Shown here: positions 44,101 to 52,153 of the stretch, one piece after another
Numbering within the stretch: the first letter of the stretch is position 1
How the letters are laid out: each line of letters begins with the position of its first letter
NCBI GenBank assembly: GCA_024655865.1
Contig: JANLFM010000003.1
Span: 1-64,000, forward strand
Reading direction: 5' to 3'
DNA from: Caldisericota bacterium
GTDB taxonomy: Bacteria; Caldisericota; JANLFM01
Length of the DNA stretch: 64,000 nucleotides
Position numbers and translations under genes: made by a program
Notes under the pieces: generated by a model
What the model was told of the DNA's origin: nothing
The model's database searches: none
Seen by the model: only the letters and a program-made list of their open reading frames with translations

Positions 44101-45585
44101 TTCAACCTCAGGTTCCTGGCCGATTGCTGAGACCACAAGCTGGAAGGCCAGACTTTCCTGAGCACCAGGGATGGGAACCGGCCTGGGACGTCCTGAAGCA
44201 TCGGGTTCCCCGAGCTGCATCCTCTGAAGCGTTAAAAGAGCTCCGGAAGGAGCTTTCTCCACCTTTAAAGGAGCAGCGAGAAACTGGAAGCGTACTCCCT
44301 CCAGCTCGGCTTCCTCAATTTCCTGAGGATCAGCGGGCATCTCATTCCGGGTTCGGCGATAGATAACCCATACTTCCTCGGCCCCCAAGCGGAGAAGGGT
44401 GCGAGCAGCATCAATGGCGGAGTTCCCTCCTCCGATGACTGCCGCTTTTCCCTCAAAGGAGAAGGGTTCTACATTCACTTTGCGGAGGAAGCTTAAAGCA
44501 TCTGTAACCTCGGGGAGTTCCTCTCCCGGGACGCCCATCTTCCGCGATCTCCAGGCTCCAGTAGCTACAAAAACGGCGTCGTACTCTTTTCTGAGTAGCT
44601 CTAGGTCTGACTTCTTGATCTCTTTTCCGGTCTGAAATTCCACTCCCATCCGGAAAAGTAGGGAGAGCTCGTAATCTAAGACCTCCCTGGGTAGCCGATA
44701 GGGAGGAATACCATATCTGAGCATTCCCCCGATCTGGGGCATCCTCTCGAAAACAGTGACTCTAAAACCTTTAAGCGTAAGATCGTAGGCAGCGAGAAGC
44801 CCTGCGGGTCCGGACCCGATAATCGCCACCTTTTTCCCGTTCCAGGGAGGGGTCTGGGGTGTCCATTGCTCACCGTTTTTTAAGGCAACATCGGCCACGA
44901 AGCGCTTCAGGTAGTCAATGGCCACGCTCCCATCTAAATCTTTTCTGGTGCAGGATTTCTCACAGGGGCGAGTGCAGATACGACCGGTGATCAGCGGGAA
45001 AGGATTTCTCTCCCGGACTAAATCCAGAGCCTCCTTGTACTTTCCCTTTACTATGAGCTGAATATAGCCCTGGGCATTGACATAGAGTGGGCAGGAAGCA
45101 CGGCAAGGGCTGATTCCCAGTTTTGTAATTCCAAAAGAGCTGGGAACTGCTTGCTCGTAAAGGCGGAAGATGGCTTTGCGCTGAGCCAGGCGCTCCTCGT
45201 AATCGTTCGGTTGGGAAACCGGGCATTCCTTAGCGCAATCCCCGCAACCCTTACATTGATCAGGGTCCACATAGCGTGGTTCTTTAAGGATGGTGATTTT
45301 AAAGTGAGGTGCTTCCCCCTCTACCCGAACTATGCGAGAGCGGGTGAGAAGTTGGATATTGGGGTTGGAACCTACCTCTACCAATTTAGGAGAAAGGATG
45401 CACATGGAGCAGTCGTTTGTGGGGAAAGTTTTGTCCAGTTGTGCCATAGTTCCCCCGATAGCATCCTTAGACTCCACAAGGTACACTTTAAAACCACCAG
45501 CCGCTAAATCCAGGCTGGCCTGAATCCCGGCTACCCCTCCCCCCACTACTAAAACTTTGCCCACAGGATTAGTATTTTCAGCCAC
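41179..45585 (-). CDS. hdrA: Giant HdrA: HdrA with NfnB/GltD insertion fused to a second HdrA
   Basis: 1468 aa, about twice a normal HdrA. Order: FAD domain start (VLVVGGGVAGIQASLDLA) and ferredoxin motif CKGCGDCAKECPV (about 115); an inserted NfnB/GltD-like NAD(P)H-FAD module (about 160-600, opening with SPCRASCPLYVNAQGYIQL and CTRPCEKSC); HdrA continuation with CLNCAGCSECMECVRVCQ (about 618); then from about 913 a second complete HdrA including the N-terminal VGVFICHCGLNIAG motif and its own FAD site, and two terminal Fe-S motifs (CAGCGLCELLC, CKGCGACAGGC). The first half lacks the N-terminal CHCG domain. The GTG start has GGAGGGG upstream. Probably the flavin-based bifurcating core of a Flx-Hdr complex. 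Confidence 0.92.
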   Translation of the reverse strand: MAENTNPVGKVLVVGGGVAGIQASLDLAAGGFKVYLVESKDAIGGTMAQLDKTFPTNDCSMCILSPKLVEVGSNPNIQLLTRSRIVRVEGEAPHFKITILKEPRYVDPDQCKGCGDCAKECPVSQPNDYEERLAQRKAIFRLYEQAVPSSFGITKLGISPCRASCPLYVNAQGYIQLIVKGKYKEALDLVRERNPFPLITGRICTRPCEKSCTRKDLDGSVAIDYLKRFVADVALKNGEQWTPQTPPWNGKKVAIIGSGPAGLLAAYDLTLKGFRVTVFERMPQIGGMLRYGIPPYRLPREVLDYELSLLFRMGVEFQTGKEIKKSDLELLRKEYDAVFVATGAWRSRKMGVPGEELPEVTDALSFLRKVNVEPFSFEGKAAVIGGGNSAIDAARTLLRLGAEEVWVIYRRTRNEMPADPQEIEEAELEGVRFQFLAAPLKVEKAPSGALLTLQRMQLGEPDASGRPRPVPIPGAQESLAFQLVVSAIGQEPEVENLPILQEKGLFKADPLTLETNIPGVFAGGDAVLGPATFIEAMAQGRKAANSIDRFLKGENLREGREEEGILEGKAEVDLKKVERRERSHPQFRLSESLKGDFSEANLGLKEEDIKAEAERCLNCAGCSECMECVRVCQAKAINHQMKPQEEVIEVGSVILAPGFDEVDPSSYFQYGWGRFPNVVTSIQFERILSASGPYSGVIQRPGDGRHPQKIAFIQCVGSRDKVHPYCSSVCCMYATKEAVIAREHSREVESTIFYIDLRSYGKEFEKYIERAKSEYGVRYVRSRISSVEELKDGSLRILYEDEGGSLKSEVFDLVVLSVGLGVPKSADELSSLFGLSRDEFGFPKNLDLDPVSTEKQGVFVAGAFAGPKDIPESVTEGSSAAEEASRIIASERGKEISRKELPPEIDVRSEKPRVGVFICHCGLNIAGFLDVQAVTEYAKTLPYVVYAESNLYTCSQDTQQRIKEKIQEHNLNRVVVASCTPRTHEPLFQETIREAGLNRFLFEMANIRDQDSWVHQFDPERATRKAMDLVRGAVAKAVELSPLEVQFLPITRRGLVIGGGIAGMTAALALADQGFEVVLVEKEKELGGNARFIAFKQDGSPFQPELKMMIERVKGHPRIAVYTGVEVENSEGYVGNFKTTLSNGEIIEHGAVIIATGALEMATSKFGYGNLEGVITQRELESLFLSGKLGKPGTVIFIQCVESRDDDHPYCSRVCCQEALRNSLKIKELSPETEVIVLYRDIRSYGLNELYYTKSREAGVLFLNYREEEKPEVYQNGTLRVRFREGIIGREIDLPVDFVVLSVGVSANPENERLAKLFKVPLTQDGFFLEAHAKLRPVEFATDGVFLAGLAHSPRTIEESIAQAKAAAGKAAILLSKEGIEAGGKIAKVNERACAGCGLCELLCSYGAIKVLEKKVLGYLKRVAEVNPSLCKGCGACAGGCRSNAIDLEGFSNEQISEALEAMLEVQE

Positions 45586-45587
45586 TA

Positions 45588-46457
45588 TTACCCCTCCAGC
45601 TTTGTCCAGAAGCCGTCCATTTTGATGCGATTGAGGTTAAAACCCAACTCCTCCCTGGGAATGCCCAGAGCCAATCCCAGAACCTGGGGAAGGTAAATCA
45701 CAGGGAGTTCATAGGTCTCACTTAAAAGTTTCTCCACCTTTTTCTGGTTCTGCTCGAACATAATGTCACAGAAGGGGCAGATGAGGACCATAGCGTCTGC
45801 TCCCTCTTCCTTGACCTTCTTGAGGGTAACTCCCGCCATCTTTAAGGATGTGTCCTCTTTAAACCCCAGAACCGCACCTCCACAGCAGGAATTTTGCCCT
45901 GAAACGACCTGAGCCCCGGTTATTTTTAGAAGTTCGCCCAAGCTATCGGGAGCCTCCGGATTATCGAAATCCTGGTAAATCCGGGAAGGGCGGGCGTAGT
46001 GGCAGCCCGTGTATGGATAAAGCCTAAGGGTCCCAAGGTTCCTTCTAATTTTTTGAGCGATCAGGTCCTTGAAATCCTCAAAAAGAACCCTGGCACTGTG
46101 TCGAACCCTGACTGAACCCGAATAGCTGTGTCCTAAGTCTAAAAGGAGCGGCTCCAGCTTTTTTCTGACTTCAGGATCGTTGCTCCACAGATAGTTAGCC
46201 TCAGTGAGATTTTCCGTACAGGCATTGCACAAGGTGACCAGATCTTGAATGCCGCTTTTTTCTGCGATGGCTAAATTTGTAAGAGCCATTAAAATTCCAG
46301 TTTCCTCGTTAATGCTCTTTACCGGGAATCCGCAGCAAAAGAAATCTGGAACATCCTGGATTGTAATCTGAAGTTCCTCTGCCAACCGGCGAAAGGCCTG
46401 TTCGTAATTCAGCGCCCTCACCGGGACGGTACAGCCTAAAAAGAGCCCGATTTTCAT
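45588..46457 (-). CDS. hdrB: HdrB (heterodisulfide reductase subunit B-like), Flx cluster copy
   Basis: A 289-aa protein with two complete CCG domains. The first is GC near residue 9, FFCCGFP, then LCNACTENL. The second is GCHYARP, NSCCGGAV, then CPFCDIMFEQ. Each would hold one of the noncubane [4Fe-4S] clusters that cleave disulfides in methanogen HdrB. The true substrate in a bacterium is unknown. It overlaps hdrC by 4 nt and is followed after 2 nt by the giant hdrA. Confidence 0.93.
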   Translation of the reverse strand: MKIGLFLGCTVPVRALNYEQAFRRLAEELQITIQDVPDFFCCGFPVKSINEETGILMALTNLAIAEKSGIQDLVTLCNACTENLTEANYLWSNDPEVRKKLEPLLLDLGHSYSGSVRVRHSARVLFEDFKDLIAQKIRRNLGTLRLYPYTGCHYARPSRIYQDFDNPEAPDSLGELLKITGAQVVSGQNSCCGGAVLGFKEDTSLKMAGVTLKKVKEEGADAMVLICPFCDIMFEQNQKKVEKLLSETYELPVIYLPQVLGLALGIPREELGFNLNRIKMDGFWTKLEG

Positions 46458-46957
46458 TTCTCCACCGGAAAAGTTATCAGTTTAAAGAATTCGAGCACTC
46501 GTGCGGCCAGCTCCCTTTTTTCCTCCAAAGTGGGGACGGATTGTTTCACTCTTTTCTTGTTCTCGAATTCCCCTATTTCGTAAAGCCTGCCATGCTTGTA
46601 AAGCAAATCCAGCTGCGCCTGGAGGCTCGAAGGTAAAACCCCTTCCTTTACGGCAATATTCCTCAAAGCGATCATCAAATCCGTGATCTTGACGTCCTGA
46701 GGACAGCGCTCGGAACAGAGGTAACAGGCAGAGCAGAGCCAGATAAAGGGAGAGCGGAGGACTTCCTCCTTAGCGCCCAATAGGGCGAGACGAATAATCC
46801 TTCGAGGATTGAATTCTTCGTCCGCCAGGCGCACAGGGCAACTCAGAGTGCAGGTAGCACAAGAAAAGCAGCGGACGATCATCTCCCCACCTTTCTCCTG
46901 CATGATACGGTATTTGAATTTCAAATCCAGGTCTTTTTCCGTTAGGGTTTTTCCCAT
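46454..46957 (-). CDS. hdrC: HdrC (heterodisulfide reductase subunit C-like), Flx cluster copy
   Basis: A 167-aa two-cluster ferredoxin-like subunit that carries electrons from HdrA to HdrB. Cluster motifs are CFSCATCTLSCPV (about residue 30) and CSACYLCSERCPQDV (about 73); a helical C-terminal part follows. The ATG is 17 nt downstream of the malic enzyme stop, with GGGGG ahead of it, so it is probably on the same transcript. Confidence 0.93.
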   Translation of the reverse strand: MGKTLTEKDLDLKFKYRIMQEKGGEMIVRCFSCATCTLSCPVRLADEEFNPRRIIRLALLGAKEEVLRSPFIWLCSACYLCSERCPQDVKITDLMIALRNIAVKEGVLPSSLQAQLDLLYKHGRLYEIGEFENKKRVKQSVPTLEEKRELAARVLEFFKLITFPVEK

Positions 46958-46974
46958 AATACCCCCTGAAGTTT

Positions 46975-48432
46975 TTAGGAGCGCAAAACCTCCTCAATGG
47001 TAGCTTGAAGCACCTTATTCAGGAGTTCCTGAGGAATAGTCTTGATGAATGACTCCCGGATCAAAAGCTCGGTTAAGCTTCGGGCATAATCGATATCCTC
47101 TTTAGCCCTCCTGTAAGCTTCCTCCCTGGTCATCAGGATCCTGGCTACCCCATCTTTGACCGCCTGTTGGGCAACGTCCGCGGCTTCGTTGGGGAATACC
47201 CCCGGTTCCTCCATTGTGGCAGTAATGTTGTCCGGATTAATCCCTCTCTTTTCTGCAAAATCTGCCAGGGATCTGGCAGCAGCGATGGCCATGTTATCCG
47301 TTACTTTCCTGGCTCTCACAAGGAGCGCACCCTTGAGGATCCCGGGGAATCCCAGGGAGTTATTTATCTGGTTAGGGAAATCCCCTCTTCCCGTCCCCAC
47401 AATGTAAGCACCGGCCTCTTTGGCCTCGTAGGGATAAATTTCCGGAACTGGGTTAGCGCAGGCAAAAACTATGGCCTTGGGGGCCATCAACTTAATCCAT
47501 TCCGGCTTGATCACCCCCGGTCCTGGCGTGGAGATCGAGAGGAGAACGTCGGCCCCTTTTAAAGCTTCTTCCACGGTCTGAACCTTGTCCGGGTTGGTCT
47601 TCAGGCAGATCTCCCATTTCCGGTAAAAGCGCGGGTCGGCTTCAATGTCCTTCCTTCCCCTGTGGAGTGCTCCTTTTGAGTCGAACATGATGCTTTTTTC
47701 CGGGTCAGCTCCCGCGGCTAAATTCAAACGCAGACAGGTGGTGTTTGCTGCTCCTGCCCCGAAGTAAACAATCTTCACCTGGGAGAGTTCCTTGCCCACA
47801 ATTTTTAAGGCGTTCAGCAACCCGGCCAGAGTGACGCAGGCTGTGCCCTGCTGGTCGTCGTGCCAGACCGGAATGTCGCATTCCTCTCTTAAAACATCGA
47901 GCACCCGGTAGCAGTTGGGCTGGCTGATATCTTCCAAATTGACTGCTCCAAAGGATGGCTGAATCCTCTTCACCAGGTTAATGATGATCTCCGGGTCGTT
48001 TTCCCCTTTCTCGTTCCGGGAGTCCACACAAAGGGCCAGGGCATCAATGCCCCCCAGATATTTCATCAAAAAAGCCTTGCCCTCCATCACTCCCAGACCG
48101 CCTGGTGGAGTGACGTCTCCATCCCCCAGGACTCTGGTGGAATCGCTCACGACTGCCACAAGGTTCCCCCTGTTGGAAAGCTCGAAGGATTTCTCGTTGT
48201 CGTCCCTGATAGTGGTGGAGATCTTGGAAACTCCTGGCGTGTACCAGACATTGAACCAGTTGAAACCAAAAACCCCGGCTTTGGGGACGGTTTGCATTTT
48301 TCCTCCGTAGAAACGATGCCCTTCTAAAGCCATCCTCTTATAGAAGATGGTTTTGGCTTTAGCCATTTGAGCTGGGGTAAAGTTCTCAGGGAAGCATTCT
48401 TCCAGGTTACTCAAATCAGGTTTTAGAGTCAT
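46975..48432 (-). CDS. NAD(P)-dependent malic enzyme
   Basis: A 485-aa oxidative decarboxylase (malate to pyruvate plus CO2), bacterial type. VWYTPGVSKIS and NRGNLVAVVSDSTRVLGDGD form the malate region, VWHDDQQGTACVTLAGLLNALK the metal/active site, and VYFGAGAANTTCLRLNLAAG the dinucleotide fold. The N-terminal 50 residues are slightly longer than usual. NADH versus NADPH preference cannot be read safely. It lies between frdA and hdrC within the long array, linking fumarase/malate to pyruvate. Confidence 0.93.
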   Translation of the reverse strand: MTLKPDLSNLEECFPENFTPAQMAKAKTIFYKRMALEGHRFYGGKMQTVPKAGVFGFNWFNVWYTPGVSKISTTIRDDNEKSFELSNRGNLVAVVSDSTRVLGDGDVTPPGGLGVMEGKAFLMKYLGGIDALALCVDSRNEKGENDPEIIINLVKRIQPSFGAVNLEDISQPNCYRVLDVLREECDIPVWHDDQQGTACVTLAGLLNALKIVGKELSQVKIVYFGAGAANTTCLRLNLAAGADPEKSIMFDSKGALHRGRKDIEADPRFYRKWEICLKTNPDKVQTVEEALKGADVLLSISTPGPGVIKPEWIKLMAPKAIVFACANPVPEIYPYEAKEAGAYIVGTGRGDFPNQINNSLGFPGILKGALLVRARKVTDNMAIAAARSLADFAEKRGINPDNITATMEEPGVFPNEAADVAQQAVKDGVARILMTREEAYRRAKEDIDYARSLTELLIRESFIKTIPQELLNKVLQATIEEVLRS

Positions 48433-48446
48433 CTTCCTTCTCCTTT

Positions 48447-50123
48447 CTATAGCCCCGCAGGGGCAAAAGGATCAAACTCTGTTCTGTGTCTCTTTAAAGA
48501 CTCCAGGTTCCGATATTCCGGCAGGAGTAAAGGGGAGTATCCCTTTGTTTCTATGCCCTCCCCTTTCAGCTCCTCCTCGTATTCCCAGACGTGATCAACG
48601 TTCAGGCGCCCTTTGATCTCCGTTTCACGGGCTAACTTTGCGGCCTCAATCCCCGCTCTCCTGCCAAAAACGTTGTAGTCTAAAACGGAATTCCCCATGA
48701 GCCTATTACGCCCGTGAACCCCTCCGGATACCTCTCCGGCTGCAAGCAAGTTGGGCACGCTCGTATGGCAGTTCTCCTCGATTTCTACTCCTCCATTCTG
48801 GTAGTGCAGGGTAGGATAAACCAGCATGGGTAGGACGCGAATATCGATGCCGAAGCGTTTGTACTGTCTGAACATGGCAGGAAAAGCGCGTTCAATAGTC
48901 CCGGAGCCATGGAGGATCTCAATCAGGGGAGAGTCCAGCCAGATCCCGTACTGCCCGTCGGGCGTGCGCACTCCCAGACCTTTCTTGCATTCCTGAATGT
49001 ACTCTGAGGCTTCCACATCCCGGGGTTCCATGGGGTAAACGAAGAGCTCCCCTTTAGCGTTTACCGGTTGTCCCCCCATGGCCCTAATCTTCTCGGTAAT
49101 CAGAAACCCGTGAATTTGAGGAGGATAGATAGCGCCGGTAGGATGGAACTGGACGGAGTCCATGTGCAAAAGGCGAGCTCCAGCCCGGTAAGCCATAACC
49201 AGGCCGTCCATTGTCGCTCCGTAGTGATTGGTTGTGGGGAAACCACGGATATGAATTCTGCCAAAACCACCGGTGGCCAGTACTACGACCTTTGCCTTGA
49301 CCACATGGTACTGCCCGGTTTCCATATCGAAAAGCACAGCCCCGGCGGCTTTCCCTTCCTCGTCCTTGATCAGCTCCAGGGCGGGAAGGAATTCCAGGAT
49401 GGTGATCTCTTCAGGGTGGTTACGCACCTCGTCCCTTAAGACGCGCATGATCTCTGCTCCTGTGTAGTCACGGCAGGAGAGCATCCTCCTCCTTGAGGCT
49501 CCTCCTCCGGATTGGGTTTGGTAATGACCATCAGGTAGCTTGTCCCAGATCACGCCCAGCTCCTCCAGGAATTTCACAATGTAGGGAGCTTCTGAGGTCA
49601 TAATCTTCAACAGCTCTGGTTTATTGTCGAAGTGTCCTCCGCCAATGGCATCAAGATAGTGAATTAAAGGGGAATCTCCGGGATTAACGGAGGCCTGCAT
49701 CCCTCCTTGAGACATCATGGAGTTAGCATCTCCCAGGCGCAGTTTGGTACACAGGATAACTTTAGCCCCGTTCTTCGCCGCCCAGAGGGCAGCCTGACAT
49801 CCCGCTCCTCCTCCCCCAATAACCAGGACATCTGTTTCATAGTCTACCGGTTCCAGCTTAAAGTCTCGAGGAAGACGGGATGGCCTTTCCAAAATATCCA
49901 CCACTTCAGAAGTAAGGTGCTCCCCCTTATTCGGTCCCACCCTTATCGGCTTCCGGGCTTCAGGCTGATAATCGGGATGGTTGTCCCTGAGCACCTTTTC
50001 CCTCTCCTCAGCGGATAAGGGTTTAAGAAATTTTTGCAAGCCCTCTTTGGCCATCTCGGCCCTTCGGGGCCTCGTGGCTTCCACAAGCTTTATTGATTCA
50101 TACATGTAATCGGGATAACCCAT
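48447..50123 (-). CDS. frdA: Fumarate reductase/succinate dehydrogenase flavoprotein subunit, soluble TfrA-like
   Basis: A 558-aa flavoprotein. The FAD fold begins at VLVIGGGGAGCQAALWAAK after an 85-residue N-terminal extension. Where membrane SdhA/FrdA have the flavinylated His, this protein reads NSMMSQGGMQAS, so FAD is expected to be non-covalent, as in L-aspartate oxidase and methanogen TfrA. MDSVQFHPTGAIYP, MEPRDVEASEYIQ (catalytic Arg) and GGVHGRNRLMGNSVLD are conserved. It follows FrdB after 10 nt, and no SdhC/D-type anchor is in the cluster, so a cytoplasmic enzyme is likely. Fumarate/succinate is the likely substrate, not proven. Confidence 0.87.
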   Translation of the reverse strand: MGYPDYMYESIKLVEATRPRRAEMAKEGLQKFLKPLSAEEREKVLRDNHPDYQPEARKPIRVGPNKGEHLTSEVVDILERPSRLPRDFKLEPVDYETDVLVIGGGGAGCQAALWAAKNGAKVILCTKLRLGDANSMMSQGGMQASVNPGDSPLIHYLDAIGGGHFDNKPELLKIMTSEAPYIVKFLEELGVIWDKLPDGHYQTQSGGGASRRRMLSCRDYTGAEIMRVLRDEVRNHPEEITILEFLPALELIKDEEGKAAGAVLFDMETGQYHVVKAKVVVLATGGFGRIHIRGFPTTNHYGATMDGLVMAYRAGARLLHMDSVQFHPTGAIYPPQIHGFLITEKIRAMGGQPVNAKGELFVYPMEPRDVEASEYIQECKKGLGVRTPDGQYGIWLDSPLIEILHGSGTIERAFPAMFRQYKRFGIDIRVLPMLVYPTLHYQNGGVEIEENCHTSVPNLLAAGEVSGGVHGRNRLMGNSVLDYNVFGRRAGIEAAKLARETEIKGRLNVDHVWEYEEELKGEGIETKGYSPLLLPEYRNLESLKRHRTEFDPFAPAGL

Positions 50124-50133
50124 TCTTGCCTCC

Positions 50134-50820
50134 TCAAGTGATCTGGAAGTCGATTTCCCTCTGGAAATAGCGGTTCTTCAGCTCTTCCTGGCTCAATGAC
50201 ATGAGCTCCCTGTACCCCTCTTCATATTTCCCGGACTCGATTTCCTTGAGCCTCTGCTCCAGGAAAGTGCTCTTTTTCATCAAGTACTTGCCGTAGATCC
50301 GGCGAGCCAGCATAGCAACGTTGAACTGGGTGATTTCTGCAGGGCAGCGAGCGCTGCAGAGTCCGCACATGATGCAATCAAAGGACAAGTTGGCCACCTG
50401 CTCAAAATCACCCCTGACGGCTGCCTGGACGAAATCCATCACCTGAAGTTCCTGGGGACAGATTTTGGTGCAGGTGTTGCAGGAAAGGCAGCGGTAAAGC
50501 TCGGGATAATAACGCACGAAAATTTCGGGGTCAGGCTGAAGCTCCTCAATTTTATATACCGCCTTAGGAGCGGGGACGAAGGGAATCTGAACGATCTGCA
50601 TTTCAGGCTGGACCACGGTCTGGCAACCAAGCCCTCCTTTTAATTTGTAATCTCCTTTCAAGCGATAAAGAGAGGCACAGGCTCCGCAAAAACCCTCCTT
50701 GCAGCCCACACCCTTCTTCAGCTTGAAGCCAAGGTACTCCAGAGCGGTGATAATCGTTGACCCCTCAGGGACATAATACTTCCGGGAATAAATGTAAATT
50801 GGGATCAGGTCCTGGGTCAT
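50134..50820 (-). CDS. frdB: Fumarate reductase/succinate dehydrogenase iron-sulfur subunit (TfrB N-terminal-like)
   Basis: About 228 aa. The ATG at 50820 is used because AAGGGGGGAA precedes it and the protein then opens with TQDLIPIYIYSRKYYVPEGS; upstream codons lie inside hdrB. A plant-type [2Fe-2S] domain (GCKEGFCGACASL with a later GCQT) is followed by CLSCNTCTKICPQ and CIMCGLCSARCPA. Both are four-Cys cubane motifs, unlike the [3Fe-4S] site of ordinary SdhB. In methanogen TfrB this part is fused to an HdrB domain; here HdrB is a separate gene one base upstream. Confidence 0.9.
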   Translation of the reverse strand: MTQDLIPIYIYSRKYYVPEGSTIITALEYLGFKLKKGVGCKEGFCGACASLYRLKGDYKLKGGLGCQTVVQPEMQIVQIPFVPAPKAVYKIEELQPDPEIFVRYYPELYRCLSCNTCTKICPQELQVMDFVQAAVRGDFEQVANLSFDCIMCGLCSARCPAEITQFNVAMLARRIYGKYLMKKSTFLEQRLKEIESGKYEEGYRELMSLSQEELKNRYFQREIDFQIT

Positions 50821-50821
50821 T

Positions 50822-51727
50822 TCAAATTCCCCCCTTCTCTTTTTCCAAAAATTTCTGGAGCAGTGGTTGAGGGTCCACGAAGTGCTCGCCACCGAAACCA
50901 TTTCCAATACCTAAAGCCAGGGCCATCAGTTCCGTGTAGTAAATCACGGGAATCAATTTGTGGTCAGAATGAGCTTCCATGGCCTCCTTTTGCCTCCAAT
51001 CTAAATTGAAGGAGCAAAGAGGACAGGCGGTGATAATCAGATCAGCTCCAGCGCGCGCGGCACCCATGATAATATCGTAGACCAGATCAGCTACTAAACC
51101 CTTTTCCGAGACAGTTTGATAACTACCACAGCAACGCAGCCGGCGGTTATTGAAAACCACTTCCGCTCCTAGGGCCTGGGTGAAATCTTCAAGTAGGGTA
51201 GGATTTTCCGGGTTATCGATAGCCACATCTTTAGGCCTTAAAAGATTGCACCCGTAATACGGAGAAACCTTTAGCCCCAAAAGAGGAAATTTCACTTGCT
51301 CTTTGATCCTCTTTGCGGAGATCTCCTTGAGCAGTTCCAGAGTGTGGATAATTTGCACTTCGCCCCGATATGGCTGGGATTCCAGATAGAGGAAGTCGTT
51401 TATCTTTTTCAGATCCTCGGGATTATCTTTCATGCGGGCATTGGCTCTTTTCAAAACGTTGAAGCACATGGCACAGGGGACCACCAGCCGGGGGTCATCA
51501 ACAGAGTCCGTTCCTTGAAGCTCTTGTACCCTAATCAAATTAGTAATTGGTGCCACCTGGCGCAGAAGGTCATCGGTTACCAGGGAGAAAACGGCCCCGC
51601 AGCAGTTCCAACGGGGAAGCTCCACTAAATCGATTCCCAATTCCCTGAAAACGGCCCTCGTGGAAAGGTCGTAATTCTGAGCCTTGGTCTTCAGGGTGCA
51701 TCCTGGATAATACGGCATTCTGGTCAT
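50822..51727 (-). CDS. hdrB: HdrB-like subunit of the Frd cluster
   Basis: A 301-aa protein with two CCG domains. First: YYPGCTLKTKA, WNCCGAVFS and CAMCFNVLK. Second: YYGCNLLRP, RCCGSYQT and CPLCSFNLDWRQ. All cysteines for two noncubane clusters are present. It is clearly a paralogue of the other HdrB, but diverged. Placement directly before frdB and after hdrC suggests a split thiol:fumarate-reductase-type TfrB. It overlaps the start region of frdB only by the longer, unlikely reading of that gene. Confidence 0.92.
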   Translation of the reverse strand: MTRMPYYPGCTLKTKAQNYDLSTRAVFRELGIDLVELPRWNCCGAVFSLVTDDLLRQVAPITNLIRVQELQGTDSVDDPRLVVPCAMCFNVLKRANARMKDNPEDLKKINDFLYLESQPYRGEVQIIHTLELLKEISAKRIKEQVKFPLLGLKVSPYYGCNLLRPKDVAIDNPENPTLLEDFTQALGAEVVFNNRRLRCCGSYQTVSEKGLVADLVYDIIMGAARAGADLIITACPLCSFNLDWRQKEAMEAHSDHKLIPVIYYTELMALALGIGNGFGGEHFVDPQPLLQKFLEKEKGGI

Positions 51728-51730
51728 CTT

Positions 51731-52153
51731 TCACCCCGTAAACTTTCTTAATGCAGCCACGAGCGCAATCTGAGGGAGGATCTTTGCCTCCTCTTCCGTG
51801 ATCTTAGAGATATCCAGGAAATCCAGAGCGGCACGCAGCTTGATTTGCCTGAGCGCCTCAGCAACTTTTGCCGGGTCAATGCCCCGGGGGCAACGTACGG
51901 AGCAGGTATAGCAGGAAGCACAGATCCAGAAGGTCTTGCTTTCCAGGACCTCTTCTTCCCCCAGTTGCACCATCCTCATCATAAAAGAAGGAGTGATGTC
52001 CATTTCCCCAACCATGGGGCAGCTCCCGGAACAGGTACCGCATTGCTCGCAAAGGTTAACCGTCTCGCCGCTCAGTTCTTCTACTTTTTTCGAGAATTCC
52101 CGGTTCCTGGGGCCTAAAACTATCCTTTTTATTCTCAAAAATCGCTCATTCAT
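51731..52153 (-). CDS. hdrC: HdrC-like subunit of the Frd cluster
   Basis: A 140-aa subunit with two [4Fe-4S] motifs: LCEQCGTCSGSCPMVGEM (about residue 35) and CASCYTCSVRCPRGIDP (about 78). The start overlaps the hdrA stop as ATGA, and hdrB follows after 3 nt, so all three are coupled. It would pass electrons between HdrA and HdrB/FrdB. Confidence 0.92.
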   Translation of the reverse strand: MNERFLRIKRIVLGPRNREFSKKVEELSGETVNLCEQCGTCSGSCPMVGEMDITPSFMMRMVQLGEEEVLESKTFWICASCYTCSVRCPRGIDPAKVAEALRQIKLRAALDFLDISKITEEEAKILPQIALVAALRKFTG

